NCBI GenBank assembly: GCA_017311315.1
Contig: CM029626.1
Location: 29,622,672 to 29,686,671 of the forward strand
Direction of reading: 5' to 3'
Length of the DNA: 64,000 nucleotides
Origin: Dendrocalamus latiflorus
Lineage: Eukaryota; Streptophyta; Magnoliopsida; Poales; Poaceae
The position numbers were made by a program, and so were the translations under genes. How positions within the stretch are numbered: the stretch's first letter is position 1; each line of letters opens with the position of its first letter. Below, one piece after another: positions 52,621 to 64,000 of the stretch. The notes under the pieces are model-generated. The model searched no databases and was not told where the DNA came from. It saw only the letters and a program-made list of their open reading frames with translations.

Positions 52621-54590
52621 ACCCGTCCATATGTATTGGCATGCATATTCCAAACATGAGGGGCCACAAATAAAATGCTACCGCGTAGAGCTGGTGATGG
52701 GTCCTGACAATTATCACTCAATGGTTTTCTTTCTGCAAATTTAGACGCATGTATTATCTGTTAGATGATAAACACTTTAGATTTATCGAAATATGATACT
52801 AGTAATTAACAACTCCAAGTAGCCAGCCTGACAGAAATGATGTATATATAGTAGGCATGCATATCCTTGTTCCTCATCAAAAGATCACAAGTTGTGAGCG
52901 CATGACTGATGTGAAAGCAAGAATTAAAGCTGATGAATACAGGGCGACTTCCCTCGTGATATTTTAAACGAACGAATTAAGCCATAGTACATTTTGAACA
53001 AATGCATAATGCCGATCAAGGCTAGGTAGGATGGCAAATTAAACTGGCAATAGCAAGTTAGCAATGGCAATGGATGCATGTACATAATGCTGCCTGCCTG
53101 CCTGCATGCGACGACTGGTCTCGATCGATCGGTACATCATTATTTGCTGCTGGTCATGTGATCGAATCCATCGTGACGCCAGTCGCCAGCAGCATGCCTG
53201 GCTGGCCGGGTTTCATTTCCCGGGCGGTTTTTTTTCCTTTGCAATATATACATGTATATACACATGGTCAATCATGCATTCATGCATGCGTATATACCTG
53301 GACGCAGTGAGCAGAAGAAGTATTGAAATCGATCGAATCTGCAGTACTACTGGGTCCATCGACGTATGTATGCATCCATCATGCATGCTCCATCTTCAAC
53401 TCGATCTCAGCCGCTTATTAATTAATTCAGTTGGAGGTATGTATGTAATACGTACGTATCAATTGTACATGATGCATGCATGCCCAATTGCCTATATGTT
53501 AAAATTGTTCTATATTGGTTGTGGAAGAATAAGAGATCTAACTTTAAAATATAAAAGTTAATCACATCACAAGCTAGCTAGCTCTTGATGATAAGAAGAT
53601 TCTTACGATTCAACAAGTAGTATCATAGTTTAGTTCTAACATCTTTAATTCAATGAACGCTAGTGTGTGAATTTAACATCTCTGACTCAATGGACACTAG
53701 TGTGTGAACATTTGATAGACCGTGGTCTGAGGAATCGTCTATGTACAATGAAGGGAGCAGTGGACAGCGGGACATAAATATGTAAAGGGAAAGATTGTTG
53801 GAAAAGTCACTTTGGAGAATGAGAAGTCCGTTAGATCCAACACTGTATATTGTTGTAAGTAGTGCGATATAAGCATATATATGAATTTAATTCCAGCAAA
53901 AATAATAAATACACAAGTATGACATAAATGACATAGAAATGACTTAATCAACTTATAAACATACAAACTTTTTAAGTCATTGAAATATAAACATATGCCC
54001 AATGTAAATGCCATGTGTAAGTGCAAGATTAACATAATCATATATAAACAATTGCATTGAAATGCTAATCTCAACAAAAGCATAACATATATGAATAAAT
54101 TCAGCATGTTATCAACAAATTGTGTTTTATTACTTGCTCTCAGAAGGCTAGTTGCATAAGATTCAATCTTGACCATCTCCGCCATGACAAAATCTAATCT
54201 TGATTATATATGACAGTTATAGATTATATCTTGAGCTCAAATTAAACCTTTCTATTAACAAAGACTAACAGATCATGAAAATGACTTCCTGGACAGTGCA
54301 GATGAATCCCAAAATCAATCTACCAGTCATTCAATGATAATTCTATTGATTCAGCAGGATAACAGGGTTCGACAAAGGTCAGAAAAGACCAAAATTAACC
54401 ACTATACAGATTTAACACAAAAATCAGCAAGTAAAGAACAGCAATTGCAATGATCAGTGGAAGTAAAAGAACAAGTTAACTAAAAGCTCAAGACCAATCT
54501 ACCATCACATTCATATATAATCTCAGTATTATGTCATTTCATCACAGAGCAATCAGCCCACAAAAATTTCTTTGCAAATTTCCCGCTAGT
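52621..54590. other. Intergenic, unassigned
   Basis: AT-rich, with CATGCATG-type palindromes clustered at 53040-53500 and AGCTAGCTAGCTC near 53570. A 148-codon minus-strand frame (54185-53739, starting MAEMVKIESYATSLL) is hydrophobic and resembles no family I know. I would not call it a gene. No repeat partner was found in the window. Confidence 0.4.
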
Positions 54591-55490
54591 GAGACTCACT
54601 GATATGTGCGTAGATCACGAAATTGCAAAGAATCAACAACCAGTATACTCACAATAGCGGTGGTGCTCGAAATCACCATGAAGAAACCAAAAGAGGCAAG
54701 GCATGCACACGACGCTGTCCCAGAAAACCAAACACCCCACTGCGTCGAGCAAGGAGATGAAGGCAATCAGAGATACAATGCCACACTTCCGCCTGGCTAG
54801 AACCAAGGTAGATCAGAGATACAATACCACACTTCCGCCTGGCTAGAACCATGGTAGCAGCCGAGGATCGGTGATTTGAGCTCCTTAGTAGACGGCGACA
54901 AGAAGGAACCCAGCTAGTGGCCCACAAGACTCAAAATCAAAGGTCTACTAAGGAAGATTTGAGATCAAAAGAAGAAGAGGACTCACTGCTACTTTTGGTC
55001 ACCAAAGTGAAGGAACCTCCTGGCTGCATCCTACACGACATCTTCCTGCTTGATCCGGCGGGCGATGAACCTCCTCTCCTGGTACGGGCGGTGGGATCAA
55101 AGTCACCCATGCCTTCCACTAGTAATGCTCGTCCTGAAAGAACCTGCTGACTGCACGGAAAACTGGCTTGTGGTATCCATCGGCGCCTAGGTACTACTGT
55201 ATCTCCCAAAGCTTAGAGGGCCAACCCTCCATCCGCTCTGGCCGAGAGTGAACGAAGTGCACCATCTGCTTAAGAACGAAATTTTGAAGTTAGACAAGTG
55301 TATCAGTAAACATTTTACAAAAGTAAAACTTAAGCAGAAGTAAACTAAGACAGATAAGGTAACAACAAGGGAGAAAAAGACAGCAATAGTACTTATATTT
55401 TTCGCAAACTCCTTTTAGGGTTTAAATTAGGTTTTGCGATAAAATCGCCTCCTTGATTACCTTAGGTCTCAACCTACGGTCAAGCAACCT
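54591..55490 (-). other. Truncated internal region of a minus-strand gypsy element
   Basis: It follows (minus strand) the primer-binding site at 55502-55491. A broken frame near 55265-55110 encodes LKQMVHFVHSRPERMEGWPS and FRAVSRFFQDEHY, with stops between and after. I do not recognise the protein. At 54766-54857 there are two tandem copies of a 46-bp unit (ATCAGAGATACAAT...GGCTAGAACCA). No gag, polymerase or second LTR is seen, so the element was cut off here. Confidence 0.5.
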
Positions 55491-55502
55491 GCTCTGATAC
55501 CA
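55491..55502 (-). other. Primer-binding site, tRNA-Met type
   Basis: The minus strand reads TGGTATCAGAGC, five bases from the LTR border at 55508. It shows that 55508-61900 is a 5' LTR in minus orientation. Confidence 0.85.
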
Positions 55503-56547
55503 CTTCGTGTAACGCCCCCGTTTCCAGGGGCACCAGAACTTGGCATTCCGCAACTACCCAAGTTTGACTAGTTACGGAGCGTCGAGCAAGAAAATATCAT
55601 CACATAACATGCTTACAGCAAAAGAGCCAACTTATATTACATCATATGGTTTATCAACCAGGTTTTGCTGCAACGGGCGTGCAAGCCCAAATTATATTAC
55701 AATACACAAAACGCCAGGAAGCTCGAGCGCGACTGAGACCTAAAACCACGAATCCTCGTCGAAGCACGGCTCTTCAGGAGTATCCTCGACTGGCTAACCT
55801 TCATTGGCTTCTTGAAACTCTGAAGGGTTTAGCAAGCCGTGAGCTATACAACTCAGCAAGTTACATAGGGAAACCCTAACTTAGCTAATTTGCACGGATC
55901 ATCGAAGGATGGGAGTATACTTGTTCTATTAGTTGTAGTGGATGCACTTTTATTTGTAAACATTTTTGGAAACACAAAACCTATAACTACTCCTTAAGAT
56001 TAAAGGGAGTTTTCTTTCAAAGTTGATTACTCAACTACTCAGTCTAAAACACTTGTGAAAAATACTTATGCCTCGCTGCTGGAATCACCCAATAAACACA
56101 GTTCCATTAACCGGGAGCATGGCATATTCGAATACCTTTTTATTGACTCTGTAGATTTACCCAACTTTACCCACAAGCATTTTTAACCTTCATGATTGAG
56201 TTAAGGAACCAGGTCGTTTCACTGCTCAATCCTTGGTATACACTCTACCCGATAGGTTAGGGGCTCGCACAACTTCGGGTATCTGCTGGCCAGCACGGAA
56301 TGCCAAGCCCGAATTGTGGAGACCTATCGTTGTCTAGTCTAGATCTGCCGATCCACACAAACTACCAATGTAGGGTTTCACTCGAGTTGAGTAGCTACCA
56401 AACTAGGGTTGACAAGTAAACACCTATGGTTAAACGGCCAATATATCATTTGCTCGGCACAAGGGTCTAGTCCTTATATTTTCATAAGGCGACCAACATC
56501 CAACTCAGGTTAAAGTAGTAGGCGAGGACCGTCTCGCGGTGTCCCAC

Positions 56548-59500
56548 TGTAACATCCCAAAATTTGGCTTTCTGGAAAAATTTAAATTCAAATTAACTAT
56601 TTTAAAGTAATTGGATTTTACTTGGCTTTTATTTGATTTTCTGGATTTTATTTCAAAATTTAAAGCAAGAAAATGTATTTTAAATATTTTATTAAAGCCA
56701 AAAAGGGAAAATTATATTTTTCCTAGCCTTTCCTAAATTTTTAAATATTATTTGAGAATTTTCTGAAATTTAAAATCAATTTTCAAAGCTAAAAAGTATT
56801 TTATAAAATTATTAAATTCTAATATGAAATTAAAATTATTTTTAATAAGTCTAAAATGCTTCCAGGAATATTTTATGATTTTTCTGGAATTTTTAGACAT
56901 TAAATATTAATTTTCCAAGCTTTTATAAAGTTTCTAGTAATTGCTGAATTTATTCCGAAAATAAAAATCAAATTAATCCTATTCCGCCATGTGTCGCTCT
57001 CAGATTAAATCAACCTCTCTCCACGTTTTAATCCTAGCCACACATGATCACTTACCCCTTCATAAAATCTAAAGGCCCTCATCAACTCACTTGCCACGTG
57101 TCACGAATCCGACGGCCCGTACCCCTTCACTAACTCTCACTCTCTATGACACATGGGACCCATATGTCATATCCTTCTTCAACCTCACCTTCTTCCTCCT
57201 CCCACCATCTCTCTCCACCTCCATTAAACCGAAAATAAAGCTTTGATTGCGGCCGTTTTCGTCGCTTTAATTCCCGAATAAAAAGTGGAAACGGATGCTC
57301 AATCAATCCCCTCCATTCCTCCGGCCGTTTCCCCTCTTTTATTTCCTTTATTCGCGGTTTGCATTAACTCCGGCGAAGCTCCAAAAATCCGGCCACCCCT
57401 CCTCCCCTTGCCTATAAATACCGCCCTCCCCTCGCCCTCCCTCACCACCGCCTCCCACCGCCCCTCTCCTCCTCTTTTCGGCCGCCTCCCGGTGCCCCAC
57501 CGCCGGCCACCCAAACCCCGCCGCCACCTCCTCCAAGCTCCACCACCGCCGCCTCCTAGCGCCGCCGCCGGCCGCCCACACCTCCACCGCCGCCGCCGGT
57601 AAGCGCCGCCGCCTCCCCTCATCCGCCGCCGCCGTTCGCCGCCCTCCCGCCGGTCGCCGGCCACCGGCAAGGCCGCCGGCCGGCCACCTCCCGTGCGGCT
57701 GCGCGTGCGCCCGCGTGGCCGGTTGTGCCCGCGTGGACGGCCACGTGGCCGCCACCTCGCGCCCGCATGGCGCCATGTGGCCGGTGCGCCACGTCGGCGA
57801 ATCCCGTGGTCCGTGGATCCGGTTCACGGTAGACCGGGCCCACCGGTCATTCAAATATTTTTCCCGCTCGGAATATTCAAAATTTGCTGACGTCATAAAT
57901 AGCATTTTTCAGTGCAAAAATAATTCCCGAAAGCCGGCTTTTTCCTTTTTCCCTCCTTTTAATCTTCCGAAAGCCATAACTTTCTCATTTTAACTCCGAT
58001 TTGATCTGTTCAAATTTCTAAATTTTTCTAAAATCATAAACTATCCAAATATGGACTCTTTTTGAATTTTTGAGTTTTATTTAAATTTTGTTTGATTTTA
58101 TTTGTTTTGGTTTGTCTGTCTTTTCGCGCGTAGATTCCGCTGTCGCTGAGGATTTCGTCGAGTCGCAGCAAGAAGACCCAAATAGCGCTCAAGAAGGCAA
58201 GTCTCCTTTGATCATCTCGAACCTATGATTTTCAAAATATTTTAATTATTTTAAATTATGTGCATTGCTATTTATATAAAATATTAGTTCAAATCTTAAG
58301 GCATTAGTTATATCCAACCTTGTTATGCCCTCATTTGAATTCGAATGCCATGTACCTTTGCAACCTTAGAAATTCCTTTGACTCACTAATGAGAGTAATA
58401 TATTAAATTGTTGGTATTAGAATGGTAGAACAATGCTTAGCCATGCTATGTAATATTCTTGAAATCTTGCAAATGGGAAATTATGAATTATTATAATACC
58501 CTTGTTTTTATAAATTTAGTGGTAATTGGAGTTGCCACTGTTCTTTTAAAATAAACTAAAATGTGAAAATTGGTTTAGATTAGGGTGGATGGTTGGTTTG
58601 GATTGGTGCAAGAAGCACGAGATCTTGTAATGTGTATGTTCCACCCTAGTCAATTAAGGGCCGACGCTTGTGTTTGTCCAAACTGAGCATTAACCGTACA
58701 ACCACAAGTCTATATGGGTACGACCTAGCTGACTAACTTACGATAGTCTAGTTTAGGTGCCACCAGTGGAAAGTGGATGCCAGGGATGGACTGGTTATCC
58801 ACAGTGAGGGACAGGGATTTACTGTACTCATATGGCGCAAGAGGGGGCTTCGGTTCGGGCAGTTAGCCTACCTGCGGTGAAACCTCAGCGGGTGGTATCT
58901 AGCTAGATTAGAGTAAGGTAAAAGCTTTGTGATATTTTATCTGGGTCTCATGCCAAATGAAGCGTGTTGACTTTTAGGATAATTTATCTCTTGTGGGTAA
59001 AGTTGTACAACCTCTGCAGAGTGTAAAACTATTCGAATAGCCGTGCCCACGGTCAAGTGCGGGCAAAGAATGCATGCACATGGTAGATTTCTGGTTTTGT
59101 TTTAAAATCAAAAGTTTTGTATTCCGAGAGTGGAGGGAACTCTTGGAAGGGTATCCTGGCAGTTGGAGCCAAAGAGGGTGGATGTAACCCGCAGTATTAA
59201 ACTTGTTCAAGTTGTTAGCTAGTGTTGGTAGATGGAACCTTCACTAGAAAGTTAATGATAGTTTCTGCTAAAACATTTACTTTATTAAATTGATGCCTTC
59301 GAAAATAATTAGTAGTAATTGAAATTTTAAAATATTGCTTTGTGCAAAAGAACCATATAGCCTTCCTTTGTCAAGCCTTGCATCTATGCATTTTTCCCAA
59401 GACTTGCGGGGTACTTTATGTACTCACATGCTACACTTAAAAATAAATCTCAGAAGATTGTGAAGCTCAAGAAGGTGACTACGACTACTTCGCTTGTGGA

Positions 59501-59789
59501 TTCGACGAAGGATTTCCGGAGTACTAGGTCGCGCTTCCCCAGTCAATTGCCTGTGGCGTATTGATGGGTCTTCGCCGGATTTATCTTTTGCTTCCGCTGT
59601 GTTTCGTGTGTGCGAGGTCTTGAAACCTCAACTGTAATAATGAGACCTGGTGGTCAGTACTCTTTATAATTGTAATAAATACGTTGTTGGTCATGAATCA
59701 TTTCTGTTTAACTGTGTGCACTAGCTTTGATCTGGGACTAGTGCAGTAATACACAGAGGGTCCGGGTTTGGAAATCCGGGGTCCCGACA
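56548..59789 (+). mobile_element. Solo LTR, same family as 2478-7052, 3242 bp
   Basis: TGTAACATCCCAAAATTT...GGGGTCCCGACA with duplication cccac (56543-56547, 59790-59794). From 58190 onward it aligns almost base for base with 5450-7052. Before that only parts align, and it lacks the ~1.95 kb present at 3380-5330. No primer site or coding domain is present, so it is a single LTR. Confidence 0.9.
57413..57420 (+). promoter_or_regulatory. TATA box of the second solo LTR
   Basis: TATAAATA lies about 870 bases into the LTR and is followed by a strongly C-rich leader (57425-57600). It probably marks the U3/R boundary region of this LTR variant and differs from the promoter at 3843. Confidence 0.5.
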
Positions 59790-61900
59790 CCCACAGCTCC
59801 TTTACCCTAGATCTTGACTTTTTAAATCTACCGGCCCACGACCACAACCTTAGTAGTGTAAATTTTGCATGAAATGTACTACTGGTGTTTATACCATATT
59901 TAAAGAAATTCTAGGGTTGACAAAGGTAGGGCTACAATTTGAAATGGCATTTGTCGGTGGCAGGTATTAACTAAATATCAGGTCATTCTAAACATTTTAT
60001 TTTACGCAAATTAACATTTCACAATTAACATTAATTCAAATACCATAAATACATAATTTAAATGGCATGGGATTCAAAATGATCAAGGATTTGCAACTTG
60101 CCTTGATACTCGACTAGCTCGGCAACCTCGTAAACCGCGCTTCCTTGATCTTGCCCTTGAACTGTCGCCTCCGAAAACTCCGAAGCTAGCGTAAACACAC
60201 AAAAATAACATAAGTCCGGCTTGAGCCTAATCAAGCGAGGAGAAATAAATCTATGAAAGAGAAATAAAATGCATTAAAATTCAAATGAGGGATTTTGAAC
60301 TTTTCTGGGATGAATTTGGTGGATTGGAGGTCAAAAATGGGTTCAAGGCATCAAGATGAACAAAATGGTGTAATTTGGAAATTTTTAGGATTTTCTGGAA
60401 TTTTCTATGATTTTATTTGATTTTCTGAATTTTTAGAGATTAGAAAACCCTGGAAATTGTTATGAATAGTGTCAGGCCGGCCTTTTGCTACAGTGCGGCA
60501 TGGGGAGAGTTTCAGCCTGCGCGGCCGAGCGGCCCATGCGCGAGGCAGCCGGCACAACCGAGCAAGCCGCGCGGCTTTGGCCAAAGCGCGCGCCCACCCG
60601 AGATGGATGGCCGACCCGTGGCCCAGACGAGCGGCGACGATGAAGCGCGAGCGAGCACTCCAGATCTGATGTGTTAAGTGGGATCGGACAGCCGAGGAAC
60701 GAGACCATCCGGCGGCCGAGGTTAGACGGCAACGAAAACGTGGACGGCTGAGATGCGTCAACATAGTCGCCATCTTCCTCCCACTCATCGTTCTCGCCGA
60801 GAGGCAGAGAACGACGGCGTGAGCGGAACGGCGCCGGTGGCACCTTCCGGCGAAAACCGAGGGTGGCACGAGGTGTCTTGGGAGGTGAGGAACCCATTTC
60901 AGGGCTTTGGGAGGGACGGGGAGGTTTGACGATGGCGAACGGCTAAAGAGAAGACGGCAGCGATTTTCTGGCACCAGAGGCCATCGGCGGCGCTCTGGGC
61001 AAATTGGCGGTGTCTGGAGCATCTCTGGGGTGAGGGGAACTCAATGGCAACGGTGGTTCGAGCTGAGAAGCTCTCTGCCGAGCTGGCCACGGCGGCCCCC
61101 TTTCGGTCGACGGCGAGCTTCGCCGCCAAGGCAGGGGAGAGACGCTCTCGGCCAACGGGGTCCACCATCATGATCAGGAAGCAAAGGGAAGCAAGTCAGC
61201 GAATGCAATCGAACTTTAAAGGAGAAACAAAGGAATGAGGCTCGGGAGATCACCAACGTTAGTGAAGCTCGTCGGCGGCGATGTAGGCGCTTATACTTCA
61301 ATCGGCTGCTTGGGGAGCAACTAGAGAGTGTGGGGAAGCTTCTGGCGGAGGTGGCTCGGCTTAAGAAGGCGTGGAGGGAGCTGGCGACGAGGGAGTAGGT
61401 CGGGGCTGCCCGAGGGAAGTAATGGCGTGAGATGGTCGGTGCTACCGCTCTGCAGGCGGCATGGGGAAGCTGCAGGGGTGGGCGGGGAGTCGAGTCCGAG
61501 CAACGGGAGGCGTCGCAGCAAGTTAAAGCGTGGGAGGAAGTGCGGAAGCAGGTGAACGGCAGAGATGGGTGGCGGTGCAAAACACAGGGAGGGAGAAGGA
61601 GCGGGGTCTGCCAGGTGGGGCCGAGGGAGGACCGGGCAACGCAGTCAAGGCGACGTGGCGCGACTGCAGGCAGCCGGCGAGTCGGAGCGACGTAGGGCGC
61701 GGCGGAGGACCGCGCGCGCGGGCGAGTGCGATCGCAGAACGAAGGCGGAAAGAAGAAAGGCGCCAACGGAAAAGGGAAAGCACAAAGCCGAAAAGGGAAA
61801 GCGGATTTTACTGGGATTTCCGGAAAGGGAAAGGGCTCAAAAATCACTCAAAACTGAGGAAAAATTACAAATTTAATTTGAAATTTTTGGGGCATTTCAC

Positions 61901-63490
61901 CAACAAAACCCAGCCATGCATGCAAGCGTCTAACATGCAAGAAATAATTGATCGCTGCCGACAGTCACCAGGAAGTGCCAATTAACCAGGCCGACGTGCC
62001 TCAACACTTTCCAATGATCAGCACCCAAAATGTGAAGGGGTTTGAGCTTTTGAGGTGAAAAAAAGGTCAACTGACATGTCCTCGTGCAGCAGCATGTTTC
62101 CTGTCTTTCTTGACCGGATCGACCAAATAATTCAGCACTTGCGATCACCTGCATGATTGCATGCATGCTACGCCCCTGATGCTTGATTAGAAGGTCGAGT
62201 TTGCTAGCAGCAGTACACTTGTATCAAGCTCAATTATGTGGTGCGTCCCAACTCCGAAGCAGCCGATTGAGCAGGCGCTGCGCTACCACAACAACATGTG
62301 GGGGCCGCCTCTTTTGTTTCCCGCCATGTCCTCAGGGATCAGCTGCCGTGCATTGACTTCAGCTAAAGCTTCTTCAGCTAATCTGTCCAAGCATGCACGG
62401 CTATTGTACCATTAAAGTTTTTAATCATCATGTTTTTACCGTCCAACAATTGTGCATATATACCAAGTCGATCAGAGAAGTAATGCAGATTAAATTATGT
62501 AATCGTGGTTTATTCATTATGGAGCCAGGAGCAGATCGATGCCCCCGGCCGGCCGGCTTCAATTATTGAAACCAAAAGTAACAATTACTTCAAGCTAGCT
62601 AGGTTCCTAGCAAGTTAAGAGTAACTAGGAAGATATTGCAGGCTACGCTGCGCCGGTTATGAGATGGTTTGTTTGGCAAAGATAAAGCAGCGAAGTTTAG
62701 GAATGAATAGGGCATTAAATAGTTTGAGAATCACATGTAACATAGATAACAAACCGACAACAAATATATAATTAAAATCACATATGAATTTTACCTGTGG
62801 AAGGAGTCAGCGAGCGCTGGAAGCCCTCATGTAGATCATTCACCATGACGTGTAGAGGATATTCAAAGGAAAATAAGCAGTCAATTCAGGCTTTTGCACC
62901 TTAATACAGTTCAGTCATCAAATAATTACCTAGGAGCAAATTGATCTAGGAACGGAGATAAGCAGCAATTGTTCCGCTTCTCCTTGATCCATCCTCTTCT
63001 TTTTTTCACATTGCAGCTACTTTCATATCCATTACAGAACTGTAAGCAAAACTGAGAAAAGAACATATGGTATATAACCAATTCAGAAAAAGAGGAATTT
63101 CCCGAGGCATACCATGCGTAAGTTCATCTTTCGTTTGGTTTGGCATCATAGTTAATATCAGAACCGTAAATCTTCTTTCCTGTGTAAGAACAAATGTAAT
63201 TCATGGTTTCTCAATGGGCTGAAAAGAGTTACATAACTTAATTCAATGTAATTGGAGCTAGACTCTTCACCAGTGAAAGAACGAAATTGGATGGATCAAC
63301 CTTTGAAAAAAAAGAAGAGGATGGATCAATATGAATAATTATTTTTTCAAGAAACATGATCTTTGTTCTATTAAAAACAAATGACAAAGTAAAGGGTGAT
63401 AGGCTCATAGTTGTTTGTAGCAAATCTGCAATTTAATAGGCATGGCAGTCATGTACAGACTGCATTTTCTGCCTAAACAGTAAAGAGAAC
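61901..63490. other. Intergenic, no gene seen
   Basis: Begins with the putative target flank ccaac. AT-rich, with GCATGCATGC motifs near 62155 and GGCCGGCCGGC near 62547. Splice-like and poly-T stretches occur after 62780, but no frame of meaningful length. Confidence 0.4.
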
Positions 63491-63495
63491 TGTAG

Positions 63496-63664
63496 TTAGT
63501 CAACAGGAACCTGCTTCTTAGGATGCTCCTCGTTTACTTCAAGCACCTATTTCACCCTTCTCCTCTTCAAGGAAGCATTCATTTCAGACTTGGATATGTC
63601 AAAAGAAATACTGGATTAACACTTCACTTCTCTTACACCTGAGAAGGCATCAAATTCATGCTTT
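63496..63664 (-). pseudogene. Possible broken terminal exon of an unknown gene
   Basis: On the minus strand, a pyrimidine-rich TTTTTCCTTTTCTCAAG acceptor-like end (to 63665) is followed by one continuous frame: KHEFDAFSGVREVKC, stop, DISKSEMNASLKRRRVK, stop, VLEVNEEHPKKQVPVD and a final TAA at 63498-63496. The charged, plausible protein composition and the acceptor suggest a decayed last exon. The two stops argue against function. The family is not recognised. Confidence 0.3.
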
Positions 63665-64000
63665 CTTGAGAAAAGGAAAAATAATATTAAAGTTGCTTTG
63701 GAAAAAAGAACATATAAATATCATCAGTCATAGATGACTTAAAACGGTACGTAGATCAAGTCAGAAGTTGAAGCGGATGGATACTTTAAAAGTTGGCCTG
63801 AAAACTATTAGCAACCATGCTTGAACTTCTCAGTCTGTCAATGGAATGGCAGGCAACTTCCTGTGTATCTCTCTATGACTGAACCTTTTGTTCTGACCTG
63901 TAAAAAGAGGCAGATAAAATAGTTTTCTATGCATTTCTTTTATCATTCAAGAACTGAGCAGCAGATTAATAGCCATAGAAATGATAACCCTAAACTATAG
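63665..64000. other. Window end, nothing identified
   Basis: AT-rich with poly-A runs. If the broken exon is real, this would be its upstream intron. No motif stands out. Confidence 0.35.

Larger units (their letters stand above)
55508..61900 (-). repeat. 5' LTR (3.1 kb net) of a minus-strand Tekay/Del-like element
   Basis: On the minus strand it starts TGAAATGCCCCAAAAATTTC at 61900 and ends GGGGGCGTTACA at 55508, next to the primer-binding site. Subtracting the nested insertion (3242 + 5 bp) leaves 3146 bp, similar to the solo LTRs in this window. The start is related to their TGTAACATCCCAAAATTT start, but it is a different family. The GC-rich segment 60460-61760 yields spurious open frames. 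The right flank is ccaac; the matching left copy is not in the window. Confidence 0.75.

Noticed and set aside
53040..53500. CATGCATG-rich stretch as a possible regulatory cluster
   Set aside because: RY-like CATGCA motifs are suggestive of seed promoters, but no gene follows on either side, and such palindromes are frequent in AT-rich grass intergenic DNA.
53739..54185. 148-codon hydrophobic minus-strand frame starting MAEMVK
   Set aside because: An AT-rich region yields Leu/Ile/Phe/Tyr-rich chance frames. No family match and no splice or promoter context convincing enough to call a gene.
57285..57993. Pro/Arg-rich and Gly/Arg-rich frames after the TATA box of the second solo LTR
   Set aside because: C-rich leader of an LTR. 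Frames overlap on both strands and have no domain.
60405..61847. Several 200-270-codon frames in the GC-rich part of the minus-strand LTR
   Set aside because: They lie inside a long LTR bounded by a primer-binding site and TG/CA ends, and the frames are low-complexity Ala/Arg/Pro/Ser.

Overview
The window looks like an intergenic, heterochromatin-type stretch of a grass (Poaceae) nuclear genome. Nested LTR retrotransposons fill most of it. There are no bacterial-type operons. Chromovirus-, Athila- and Tat-type Ty3/gypsy elements, Ty1/copia elements and small inverted-repeat elements are present, and a plant mTERF-family pseudogene supports a plant origin. The exact species cannot be told from the sequence. 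I found no intact host gene.

Layout. (1) 1-199 and 13284-15976 are remnants of an old Tat-type element: an antisense gypsy-transposon-type pseudogene and an LTR-like stretch. (2) 200-13278 is a minus-strand Athila-like composite with three LTR copies (target duplication aagag). It carries an intact 508-codon ORF at 8409-9935 and is itself split by a long solo LTR at 2478-7052 (duplication gatat). (3) 15982-27009 is a GC-rich plus-strand Tat-type element (duplication gatag) with gag and protease, no polymerase, large tandem-repeat arrays and a broken antisense gene. (4) 27222-27912 holds three copies of one MITE-like family, followed by an LTR remnant. (5) 30491-38791 is an mTERF pseudogene split by a degenerate copia element at 31117-38333 (duplication gtcct). 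A solo LTR at 32142-33495 (duplication gagga) sits inside that copia. (6) 40283-47997 is an Athila-like solo LTR split by a young gag-only gypsy element at 42026-47495 (duplication tcttc) that carries a 1001-codon ORF. (7) 48003-52620 is a decayed minus-strand copia. (8) 54591-61900 is the 5' end of a minus-strand gypsy element with a ~3.1 kb LTR, split by a second solo LTR at 56548-59789 (duplication cccac) of the same family as 2478-7052. (9) 61901-64000 is unassigned, with one possible broken exon.

How the parts relate. The intact ORFs lie in non-autonomous elements (no reverse transcriptase or integrase seen), so these elements would depend on partners elsewhere for copying. Seven insertions have matching 5-bp duplications, which fixes their borders and their relative order. 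LTR pairs that differ by about 1% or less by eye (200-2426 against 10169-12394, and 42026-42923 against 46598-47495) indicate recent movement. The mTERF locus and both copia elements are old and inactivated. No single new pathway stands out. The most unusual items are a duplicated polypurine tract that appears to have moved an LTR boundary, the antisense gene bracketed by repeat arrays, and the two long ORFs of unknown function.
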